From Mycolicibacterium sp. CR10 (GTDB lineage Bacteria > Actinomycetota > Actinomycetes > Mycobacteriales > Mycobacteriaceae), in the NCBI RefSeq assembly GCF_005222675.1, contig NZ_STGE01000015.1:62001-126000 (forward strand): a stretch of 64,000 bases of DNA. The letters are read 5' to 3'. The notes below the pieces were generated by a model. The model was not told the DNA's origin. It ran no database searches and saw nothing but the letters and a program-made list of their open reading frames with translations. Shown here in pieces: positions 26,254 through 33,352 of this stretch. Position 1 is the first letter of the stretch. Every line of letters begins with the position of its first letter. The position numbers and the translations under genes were made by a program.

Positions 26254-26292
26254 AACGCTACACTAACCGTAGCGCTACGCTACGCGTAGCGT
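26254..26292. promoter_or_regulatory. TetR operator: perfect 16-bp palindrome plus half-sites
   Basis: ACGCTACGCGTAGCGT at 26277-26292 is a perfect palindrome. To its left CGCTAC (26256-26261) and GTAGCG (26269-26274) form another spaced inverted pair with the same half-site. A ribosome site (GGAGGG) for the gene at 26312 follows directly. Binding by the adjacent TetR protein is inferred. Confidence 0.7.
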
Positions 26293-26311
26293 TTTAAACG
26301 GAGGGAAAAAG

Positions 26312-26665
26312 ATGGTCAAGGCTTTGGCACGCATATCGATGACGAACGTGGCTTACGTGTGCCTGCTGTTGGGGTTCGTGGCGCTCGGAGGGTTCGTCTA
26401 CGCGTTGGCTGTCGGCAGCGACCGGGCGGCGATCCTCGGGGGCAGCCTCGTCGCCTGCGTCACTGCGGCCGTGGTGGGGTTCCGCCGCGGCGCCCGCGAG
26501 GTCGCGCAGTCCGACGAAAGTGGAAACCCGGTCGACGGCGCGAACGTGTGGGCGCAGCCGGTGCGCCGAGCCCAGATCGACCGGTACCTGCTCACCTACC
26601 GCTCCATCGACGAAATCAACGACAACACGGCGCCGGTGGCGACGGAAGAACGCTTGGCCGCATGA
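26312..26665 (+). CDS. Small two-helix membrane protein
   Basis: 117 residues from ATG 26312, with GGAGGG 6-8 bases upstream. Two hydrophobic segments (VAYVCLLLGFVALGGFVYALAV and AAILGGSLVACVTAAVVGF) form a hairpin. The C-terminal 55 residues are polar and probably cytoplasmic. It is divergent from a TetR gene and has the operator in its promoter, so it may be a ligand-induced membrane protein. Family not recognised. Confidence 0.7.
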   Translation: MVKALARISMTNVAYVCLLLGFVALGGFVYALAVGSDRAAILGGSLVACVTAAVVGFRRGAREVAQSDESGNPVDGANVWAQPVRRAQIDRYLLTYRSIDEINDNTAPVATEERLAA

Positions 26666-26675
26666 CACTGTTTCC

Positions 26676-26737
26676 GTTGAGACTGCAGCCACGGCGACAA
26701 AGTGCGAGAAGAGCCCGCCGCCAGCGCAGTCTCAACG
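26676..26737 (+). repeat. Family A palindromic element, copy 8
   Basis: Full copy between the small membrane protein and the LLM oxidoreductase: left arm GTTGAGACTGCAGCCACGGC, core ACAAAGTGCGAG, right arm GCGCAGTCTCAACG. It lies 11 bp after one stop and 16 bp before the next start. Confidence 0.82.
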
Positions 26738-26753
26738 ACGCGAAAGGTGGACC

Positions 26754-27776
26754 GTGCACGTCGATGTGATGACGACTCCGCAGCCCCTGCGAGAAATCGG
26801 TGACCTTGCCCAGCGCACCCGCGCAGCGGGCTTCTCGGGAATGCTGTTCACCGAAACCGGGCGAACGGCGTATCTCAACGCGGCGGTGGTGGCGACGGCC
26901 GCGCCGGGCCTGGAACTGTCGACGGGCGTGGCGGTGGCGTTTCCGCGCAGTCCGTTCGTGACGGCGGCGACGGCGTGGGAGCTGCAGGAGGCGACGGGCG
27001 GCAACTTCCGGCTCGGGCTCGGCACCCAGGTGCGCACCCACGTGGTGCGGCGCTACGGCATGGAGTTCGAGCGTCCGGGTCCGCGGCTGCGGGACTACGT
27101 GCGGGCGGTGAAGGCGTGCTTCGCGGCGTTCCGAACGGGACGGCTCGACCATCACGGCGACTTCTACGACCTCGACTTCATCACCCCGCAGTGGAGCGCG
27201 GGCCCCATCGACGCGCCGGACCCGAAGGTCGACATCGCGGCCGTGAACCCGTGGATGCTGCGGATGGCCGGCGAGGTCGCCGACGGCATCCACGTGCATC
27301 CGCTCGGCGAGCCGGGATACATCGCGCGCCATGTGCTCCCGAATCTTGTTGAGGGAGCCGCGAAATCGGGCCGGCCGCGGGAGGACATCGCAGTGATCGT
27401 GCCGGTGATGACGATCGTGGGCGACACCGACGAGGAGCGTCATCGCGAGCGCGAACTGGTGCGGGCCAGCATGAGCTTCTACGGGAGCACCCCGAATTAC
27501 GCGTTCATCTGGGACGAGGCCGGGTTCGACGGGACGACGGCGCGCATCCGGGAGAAGCAGAAGGCCGGCGACATGGCGGGCATGGCCGCGCAGATCACCG
27601 ACGAGCACATCGCGACGTTCGCCACCGAGTCGACGTGGGACGGGTTGGCCGACGCCCTGACCGCGAAGTACGCAGGCACGGCGACGCGGATCGTGCTGTA
27701 CAACGCGCTGGCCGACCGCGACCGGATCGAGCGGTACGGGACAGTGGCGCAACAAATTTCGTCCACCAAGAATTGA
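26754..27776 (+). CDS. LLM class F420-dependent oxidoreductase
   Basis: 340 residues from GTG 26754, with GAAAGG upstream. The open frame runs further left, but only by reading through the repeat element, so the GTG is preferred. The TIM-barrel luciferase-like pattern is clear: GFSGMLFTETGRTAYLNAAVVAT, LELSTGVAVAFPRSPFVTAATAWELQEATGG and FRLGLGTQVRTHV. A typical F420-binding end follows (ADGIHVHPLGEPGYI). The family reduces or oxidises varied substrates with coenzyme F420, which is abundant in mycobacteria. Substrate unknown. Confidence 0.88.
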   Translation: MHVDVMTTPQPLREIGDLAQRTRAAGFSGMLFTETGRTAYLNAAVVATAAPGLELSTGVAVAFPRSPFVTAATAWELQEATGGNFRLGLGTQVRTHVVRRYGMEFERPGPRLRDYVRAVKACFAAFRTGRLDHHGDFYDLDFITPQWSAGPIDAPDPKVDIAAVNPWMLRMAGEVADGIHVHPLGEPGYIARHVLPNLVEGAAKSGRPREDIAVIVPVMTIVGDTDEERHRERELVRASMSFYGSTPNYAFIWDEAGFDGTTARIREKQKAGDMAGMAAQITDEHIATFATESTWDGLADALTAKYAGTATRIVLYNALADRDRIERYGTVAQQISSTKN

Positions 27777-27819
27777 CCGGACGCGCCCGCCCGCGGCGTC
27801 ATGTTGTTACAGTCGCGAC

Positions 27820-28623
27820 GTGCACGAATCTCAGGCACCCTCTGGCCGGCGCGCGTCTCGCCGCGCGGTCCTCAGATACGCGCTTTCCGCGCCGATTTCG
27901 TTGGTTCTCGGGGTGGCGGCCACGACGTTCGCCGGGTCGAAGGCAGCAGCGCAAGGTCTGCGGCTGATCGATTTCACGCATCGGCTGGCCTCGCCCGAGC
28001 AGATCAAGGCGGCGGGCTTCGACGGGGCACTGGTCTACGTGTCCGAACTGCGGCCGGGCGCCGACTTCGATTTCAAGCCCGTCACCCGTGAGTACGCCGA
28101 CGGCCTCCGCGCGCTGGGTCTGCACGTCGTCAGCTGCTACCAGTACGGCAAGCCCGGCTGGCCGACGCCCTCGGACTACACGCGCGGATACGACGGCGGC
28201 GTGGCAGACGCGCAGACAGCGCTGCGGCTGCACGCGGCGGCTGGCGGACCGGCGTCGGCACCGATCTTCTTCAGCATCGACGAGGACATCGACCTCGACA
28301 CCTGGAATAGCATTGCCGTGGAATGGCTTCGGGGAATCAACGCGGTGCTCGGCGTCAACCGCACCGGCGTCTACGGGCATTCCCGGGTGTGTGCGTGGGC
28401 CATCGACGACGGCGTCATCGGGCCATCCACCACGGACGGGCACTGGTGGGCGTGGCAGACGCGGGCCTGGTCGGCCGGGGAACGCGAGACCCGGGCAGTG
28501 CTGTATCAGTCGGTGGTGGTCAGCGGTTCCGAGCTGGGTGTCCCCATCGGAGGCACCCACGTGGACGTCGACGAGGTCATGGCGGCCGACTTCGGGCAGT
28601 GGGATCTCGTCCGGCCCGTTTAG
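27820..28623 (+). CDS. Tat-exported DUF1906 (Rv2525c-like) glycoside-hydrolase-fold protein
   Basis: 267 residues from GTG 27820. The N-terminus RRASRRAVLRYALSAPISLVLGVA with a cleavage site after SKAAA is a twin-arginine-type signal. The rest is the DUF1906 TIM-barrel: LIDFTHRLASPEQIKAAGFDGALVYVS, GLHVVSCYQYGKP, APIFFSIDEDID and GVYGHSRVCAWAIDDG. The mycobacterial prototype Rv2525c is exported by Tat and affects cell-wall properties. Acidic residues in FFSIDEDID mark the likely active site. It overlaps the convergent lipoprotein hydrolase by 4 bp. Confidence 0.88.
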   Translation: MHESQAPSGRRASRRAVLRYALSAPISLVLGVAATTFAGSKAAAQGLRLIDFTHRLASPEQIKAAGFDGALVYVSELRPGADFDFKPVTREYADGLRALGLHVVSCYQYGKPGWPTPSDYTRGYDGGVADAQTALRLHAAAGGPASAPIFFSIDEDIDLDTWNSIAVEWLRGINAVLGVNRTGVYGHSRVCAWAIDDGVIGPSTTDGHWWAWQTRAWSAGERETRAVLYQSVVVSGSELGVPIGGTHVDVDEVMAADFGQWDLVRPV

Positions 28624-30140
28624 TGCATCCCGAGTGCTCGGGCCGTCAGCGTGGCCACCTCGCCCCGCAGCTTCTTGATCGGTGCGCTGCCTCGCTGATG
28701 GATGGAGTTCGCGAGCAGCACCACGTAGGTATCCGAACCCGGGTCCACCCAGATCGAGGTTCCGGTGAAGCCGGTGTGGCCGAAACTGCCGATGGGAAAG
28801 CCCATTCCGCGCGTCACGGAGAAGGACGTGTCGATGTCCCAGCCCAATCCCCGTAAGTTCTGCCCCGCGATCGCCGGGTAGTCCGGAGCCAGCAGCGGGT
28901 CGACCGAGTTCGGTGTCGACGCGCGGCTCGCCTCGTTGGCAGCGTCGACTTGCACGTCCGTATGCCCTGGCTGCTGCGGGGTCGTCATCAACTCCAGGGT
29001 CGCCTGCGTCAGCGGAAAGGTGCTGGGACGGTTGGCAAGTCGGTCAAGCAACGCCTGAGCGAAGACGCTGACGTCGTGCGCCGTCGAGAACACCCCGGCG
29101 TGCCCCGAGACGCCACCCATGCGGCGCGTCGTCGGATCGTGCACCGCTCCGCGAAGCAGGTGCCCGAAATCGGGATTCCTGCCTGGATCGGAACTGAGCT
29201 CATTGTCGTGTGCGGTGGGTGCGATGCGGGACAGCAGGTCGGTGCTCCAGGTGCCCGCTGCGCACCCGTCGGGCACTGGGCCGTCGGCGGCCCACGCGAT
29301 CGCGACCCCCCGGATCGTATGGGGGCCACAGGCTTTGGCCGGCGGCAGATAGCGGGTGTCTGTCATGCCCAGCGGGCCGAAGATGTTCTGCTGAACGTAG
29401 ACGTCCTGCGCCTCCCCGGTGACTCTCTCGAGAAGCTCGCCGAGCACGGTGAAGTTCATGTCGGAGTAGCGGAAGACCTCACCCGGTCGGGACACCAGCG
29501 GTGTGGTGAGCGCGCGATGAATGCCTTCTGCTTTGTCGGCCCCGGCCAGGCCCCACGGATCTTTCAGCTCGACATCGGGCGCTTCACCGGACGTGTGGGT
29601 GAGCAGCATGCGCACCGTCACCTGTGCACGCAGCGGGTCGTTCGTGGCATTGAAGTCGGGCAGGTACTTCTGCACCGGATCGTCGAGCCCGACACGGCCC
29701 TGCTCGACGAGCTGCATGACGGCGGTCGCCGTGGCGAGGGGTTTCGTCACCGAGGCCAGGTCGAAGATCGTGTCCTCGGTCATCGGCTCGGCAGGTGCGG
29801 GCGATCCGTCGAGCCCGGGTTCGCCGGGCAGCTTTCGCAGGCCGTATGCCCGGTGGAAGACGACGCGGCCGCCGTGCCCGATGACCAGCACCGCACCGGG
29901 GAGCTGACGCGCCGCGATCGCGTCGTCGATCCGCTGGGTGACCTCGGCGAAGTCCGGTGCGGGCGCGTCGGGCGGCCGGATCTCCGGAGTGGCCGGCGGC
30001 TGCACCGTGGCGGGAGGCTGCGTCGTCACCTCCTGGGCGACCACCTCGGTCGGCGCGGGTTGGCCGCACGCCGCGACCGTGACCAGCACCGTTACCGCAG
30101 CGAGGGCCCTGCGCATGATCGCGAGTCGGTCAGCCGGCAT
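28620..30140 (-). CDS. Beta-lactamase-fold serine hydrolase lipoprotein
   Basis: 506 residues from ATG 30140; ATG 30116 is an alternative. A lipobox in VTVLVTVAACG marks a lipoprotein, followed by a Pro/Thr-rich linker. The catalytic SxxK is in FDLASVTKPLATA, the tyrosine motif in FRYSDMNFTVLGEL, and the third motif in FGHTGFTGTSIW. The sequence matches class C-like esterases and D-amino-acid peptidases that act at the cell surface. It overlaps the DUF1906 gene at the 3' end by 4 bp. Confidence 0.88.
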   Translation of the reverse strand: MPADRLAIMRRALAAVTVLVTVAACGQPAPTEVVAQEVTTQPPATVQPPATPEIRPPDAPAPDFAEVTQRIDDAIAARQLPGAVLVIGHGGRVVFHRAYGLRKLPGEPGLDGSPAPAEPMTEDTIFDLASVTKPLATATAVMQLVEQGRVGLDDPVQKYLPDFNATNDPLRAQVTVRMLLTHTSGEAPDVELKDPWGLAGADKAEGIHRALTTPLVSRPGEVFRYSDMNFTVLGELLERVTGEAQDVYVQQNIFGPLGMTDTRYLPPAKACGPHTIRGVAIAWAADGPVPDGCAAGTWSTDLLSRIAPTAHDNELSSDPGRNPDFGHLLRGAVHDPTTRRMGGVSGHAGVFSTAHDVSVFAQALLDRLANRPSTFPLTQATLELMTTPQQPGHTDVQVDAANEASRASTPNSVDPLLAPDYPAIAGQNLRGLGWDIDTSFSVTRGMGFPIGSFGHTGFTGTSIWVDPGSDTYVVLLANSIHQRGSAPIKKLRGEVATLTARALGMH

Positions 30141-30213
30141 GACCACCCAGTCAGGTAGACGGTGCGTTCCTAGGGTCGCCAGCATAGGACGCGGTCGGGC
30201 GCCCGCGGGGTGG

Positions 30214-31170
30214 CTATTCGGCGGCACCCCCGCCCACCATCGCCGGATAGCGTCCCGGCGGGTAGGGCAGTTCGATCCCGTTCTCGTCGTAGGCACGCAG
30301 GATTTCGCGCCGCAGGCGTCGCTGCACCGACCATTGCGCGTTGGGCCGAACCTTGAGAGTCATCCGCAGCGTGATCTGGTCGGGCAGCAGTGCCTGGACC
30401 CCAAGCATCTCCGGTTCGCCCAGCACCTTGGCGGCCACCACAGGGTCCTCGAGGGCTTCCTGGGCGGCCTCCACCGCCACCTGCTCGGCGCGCGCCACGT
30501 CGGCCGTCAGCGCCACCGGCACCTCGATGCGGGCGACGGCGTAGTCCTGGCTCATGTTGCCGACACGCGCGATCTCACCGTTGCGGACGTACCAGAGGGT
30601 GCCGTCGATGTCGCGCACGGTGGTGATGCGCAGGCCGACGCTCTCCACCTCGCCGATCGCGTCTCCGAGGTCGACGGTGTCGCCGACGCCGTACTGGTCC
30701 TCGAGCAGCATGAACACGCCGGTGACGAAGTCGCGCACCAGGTTCTGGGCGCCGAATCCGATAGCCAGGCCGACCACGCCCGCCGAGGCGATGAACGGCG
30801 CGATGTTGACGCCCACCACGTTGAGGATCGCCAGCGCGACCCAGGTCAGCAGCACGATCGACACCGTCGACTTCAGTACCGACGCGATGGTCTGGGCGCG
30901 CTGCTGGCGGCGTTCGGCGGTGCGCGCGTTCGACGATGACGGCGTGCGGTCGCGAATGCCTCTCAGCAGTGCCGTCCTTTTGGGACGCTCCTGGTCAACT
31001 GCGGTGGCTTTGGTGCGCGTCCTGCCGGTGGCTGCTCGGTCGATCATCCGGTGCAGCACATAGCGCGCGATCAGCACGACGAGGATGTACGCAACGATCC
31101 GGGCTGGAACTTCGATGAACCAGTGCCGGTTGGTCTCCGTCCATTCGAAGGCGAGGTTGTATACGTCCAT
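30214..31170 (-). CDS. MscS-family mechanosensitive channel
   Basis: 318 residues from ATG 31170 (MDVYNLAFEW). Three transmembrane helices are seen: VPARIVAYILVVLIARYVL, ILLTWVALAILNVVGVNI and the pore helix APFIASAGVVGLAIGFGAQNLVRDFVTGVFML, which has the Gly/Ala pattern of MscS TM3. The beta domain (VGDTVDLGDAIGEVESVGLRITTVRDIDGTLWYVRNGEI) and a C-terminal alpha/beta domain follow. It releases solutes on hypo-osmotic shock. A charged insert of about 50 residues separates the first two helices. Confidence 0.9.
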   Translation of the reverse strand: MDVYNLAFEWTETNRHWFIEVPARIVAYILVVLIARYVLHRMIDRAATGRTRTKATAVDQERPKRTALLRGIRDRTPSSSNARTAERRQQRAQTIASVLKSTVSIVLLTWVALAILNVVGVNIAPFIASAGVVGLAIGFGAQNLVRDFVTGVFMLLEDQYGVGDTVDLGDAIGEVESVGLRITTVRDIDGTLWYVRNGEIARVGNMSQDYAVARIEVPVALTADVARAEQVAVEAAQEALEDPVVAAKVLGEPEMLGVQALLPDQITLRMTLKVRPNAQWSVQRRLRREILRAYDENGIELPYPPGRYPAMVGGGAAE

Positions 31171-31211
31171 GCACCCGACCGTACAGAGACCCACACCGGT
31201 GGCCGCAAATC

Positions 31212-31273
31212 GTTGAGGCTGCGCTGACGGCGGCGAAAACGGGAAAAAGCCCGCCCTCACAGCAGTTTCAACG
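31212..31273 (+). repeat. Family A palindromic element, copy 9 (diverged core)
   Basis: Left arm GTTGAGGCTGCGCTGACGGC and right arm CAGCAGTTTCAACG. The core reads GAAAACGGGAAAAAGC rather than AAGTGCGAGTAGC, so this belongs to a diverged subgroup with the copy at 33091. It lies between two minus-strand genes. Confidence 0.7.
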
Positions 31274-31290
31274 CGGCGAGCAGCAACCGA

Positions 31291-32172
31291 TCAGCGGTCG
31301 CCGCGGACGGCTCGGCCCCACGCGAGCGGGTTCAGGTTCCGAAACGGATCGGTTGCCCGCACGTCTTGCAGCTCGGCCAAGGTGGACTCCAGCGCACCCT
31401 GTGTCTGTTCCTTGACGGTGGCGACCCATTTATCGGCTCCGACGCCAGTGGGCTTTGTGGTCGCGATCGGTGCGGCGAAGCGGAGGTACATGCGCTGCGG
31501 CCGAGGGATTAGGGTGGGCCCCACGCCGCGCACCAACGGGATTCCCACTCCTTCAAGACCGTGCACGCGTTCGCCGACGGTGCGACTCCCGCGCTCCCAG
31601 GCGCTGTCCCGCTCGATCAGGCTGTGATAGACATCGTCACCGCCGACCAGGCCGACGGGCACGATGGGATAGTCGTGCGCGACGGCCAGACGGGCGAACC
31701 CAATTCGGCGTTCCCACTGCAGCTGGTAGTTCTCGCCTTTGAATTTGAGCATGTCCCGGCCGCCGCCCGGAAAGACGAGCAGTGTCTCCCCTTGCCGCAT
31801 CAATTCCGCACAGGTGTCCGGGTGCCCGAGCACCGCGCCGGCCGCCTCCATTACGTCACGGACGACGCCATTCATATCCGCGACTTGCGTGCTGGCCAGG
31901 CCGCGGACCCGCACGCCCAGTTCGCGATGGACGAAGTAGGGGATCAAGACGATTTCGGCCGCACCGGACAGCGTGTGGTTGCCGACGAGCAGAAACCGCC
32001 CGTCCCGCGGCAGATTGTCCAAGCCGTCGACGTAGATCCGACACAGGTCGATGACCGGGGCCAAACCGTCGGCGACCGCGAAGATCGCCTTCCTCAGCGC
32101 TTGCACGCGACCCGGCTCGTTGACCAGACGATCCAGATCCTTGCTGCTCGGACTCGTAGTGGGCATGTGCAT
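31291..32172 (-). CDS. Lysophospholipid/diacylglycerol acyltransferase-like protein
   Basis: 293 residues from ATG 32172, with an AAGGAAG site. The PlsC/DAGAT-type pattern is present: FLLVGNHTLSGAAEIVLIP, then LLVFPGGGRDMLKFKGENYQLQW and YPIVPVGLVGGDD. The family's HxxxxD catalytic motif starts as NHTLSGA, so the Asp is not at the expected place; a related branch with altered motifs exists. It probably acylates a lipid or alcohol at the membrane. It is divergent from a TetR gene with an inverted repeat between them. Confidence 0.78.
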   Translation of the reverse strand: MHMPTTSPSSKDLDRLVNEPGRVQALRKAIFAVADGLAPVIDLCRIYVDGLDNLPRDGRFLLVGNHTLSGAAEIVLIPYFVHRELGVRVRGLASTQVADMNGVVRDVMEAAGAVLGHPDTCAELMRQGETLLVFPGGGRDMLKFKGENYQLQWERRIGFARLAVAHDYPIVPVGLVGGDDVYHSLIERDSAWERGSRTVGERVHGLEGVGIPLVRGVGPTLIPRPQRMYLRFAAPIATTKPTGVGADKWVATVKEQTQGALESTLAELQDVRATDPFRNLNPLAWGRAVRGDR

Positions 32173-32252
32173 CGCTTCCTTCTCAGTGGGCCGCTGGGCC
32201 ACGACCCCACGCCTGTCGGATCTGCGCCCTCTGGCCATGGTAGCGCGCGTGG

Positions 32253-32275
32253 TGACCAGATGACTGATTTGGTCA
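32253..32275. promoter_or_regulatory. Candidate TetR operator between acyltransferase and regulator
   Basis: TGACCA (32253-32258) and TGGTCA (32270-32275) are exact inverted half-sites 11 bp apart. A nested ACTGA/TCAGT pair lies at 32263-32277. It sits in the 156-bp divergent spacer. Confidence 0.5.
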
Positions 32276-32328
32276 GTTCATCCATTACGGTGAGCTATGT
32301 GCACCCGAGGCGCCGATATAGTCCCCCG

Positions 32329-33051
32329 GTGAGCACCTTGCGCGGCGACCTGCCTGAGCGGCACTCCTCGACGGCGGCGCGGCTTCTCACCGCCGCCAAC
32401 GATCTGCTGCTCGGTCGCGGCGCGAAAGGCTTCACGGTCGCCGATGTGGCTGCGCGCGCCCATGTCGGGAAGGGCACTGTGTACCTCTACTGGCCGACGA
32501 AGGAGGACCTCCTCATCGGTCTCATCGGCCGCAGCTTCCTGCGTGTCCTCGACGACTTGGTGCAGCAGCTCGATGACGACCCTGCGCTCGCCCGGCCGTC
32601 GCGCTTCTGCCCGATGATGCTTCACGCAGCGACCAGTCAACCCCTGGTCGCTGCACTGCAGCGCCACGATGACGACCTGCTCGGCCTACTCGCCGACCAT
32701 CCCCGCTCCGTGGCCCTCAACGACGCATTGGGGCCCAGCGCCGTGCTGGACGCGATGGTTCCTCTGTGGCGGCGCGACGGACTTGCGAGGACGGACTGGG
32801 ACATCGCCGACCAGACATTCGCCCTGCACGCCCTCATCACCGGCGTCGCGTTGTCGCTCATCGGCACTTCCCTCGAGCCGCCCGCTGCCGATGATCGCCT
32901 GCGGGTGTTGGGTACCGCGGTCACCGCCCTCCTCGGACCAGAACGCGCCAGCCAGAAGCAAATTCGGCACACCGCGGCGGGCATCATCGAGTTCCTGCGC
33001 GGCGGTCAGTCCGCCGCGCTTCGACTCATCGAGGCGCCCCTCCCGCGTTGA
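32329..33051 (+). CDS. TetR family transcriptional regulator
   Basis: 240 residues if begun at GTG 32329 (VSTLRGDLPERHSS). The open frame extends far upstream, but that part is antisense to the acyltransferase. The helix-turn-helix FTVADVAARAHVGKGTVYLYWPTKEDLL is clear. The sensor half includes LQRHDDDLLGLLADHP and ends in a family A tandem array, whose CGTTGA provides the stop codon. It is probably the regulator of the divergent acyltransferase. Confidence 0.86.
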   Translation: MSTLRGDLPERHSSTAARLLTAANDLLLGRGAKGFTVADVAARAHVGKGTVYLYWPTKEDLLIGLIGRSFLRVLDDLVQQLDDDPALARPSRFCPMMLHAATSQPLVAALQRHDDDLLGLLADHPRSVALNDALGPSAVLDAMVPLWRRDGLARTDWDIADQTFALHALITGVALSLIGTSLEPPAADDRLRVLGTAVTALLGPERASQKQIRHTAAGIIEFLRGGQSAALRLIEAPLPR

Positions 33052-33152
33052 GGCGGCCCCCCTCCCGCGTTGAGGCGGCCCCCCTCCCGCGTTGAGGCTG
33101 CGCTGACGGCGCCGAAACCGCGCAAAAGCCCGCCGCCAGCGCAGTCTCAACG
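33039..33152 (+). repeat. Family A palindromic element, copy 10, with a 22-bp tandem array in front
   Basis: A 22-bp unit (CGTTGAGGCGGCCCCCCTCC and two more bases) is repeated before the full element at 33089-33152. The first unit contains the TGA stop of the TetR gene. The full copy has the diverged core GCCGAAACCGCGCAAAAGC and right arm GCGCAGTCTCAACG. Confidence 0.75.
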
Positions 33153-33179
33153 TGGCGTCTAGCTCAATGTGGCGTCTGG

Positions 33180-33201
33180 GTCGTCATCATCTGTTGACGA
33201 C
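33180..33201 (+). repeat. 22-bp palindrome family, copy 2
   Basis: Arms GTCGTCA and TGACGAC, 8-bp spacer, followed by CTGCACGGCAGAC. The trailing bases match those after the copy at 39788 (TTCCACAGTAGAT) at many positions, so the repeat unit is longer than the palindrome. It lies upstream of the phosphofructokinase gene. Confidence 0.5.
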
Positions 33202-33352
33202 CTGCACGGCAGACACCGACACTCACCGCAGCGCAGCCCGCCCCAGCCGCCCAGCGAGATCCGGTCTCGACAAGCTGCGCAGCGCATGACCCTGACCGGC
33301 TAGGTTGATCCCACGCCTTACTTGGATCCCGATCTGCTTTGGGGGCATCGAC

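Noticed and set aside
31561..32328. Upstream extension of the TetR gene at 32329
   Set aside because: It runs antisense through the acyltransferase gene and only the part after GTG 32329 looks like TetR.
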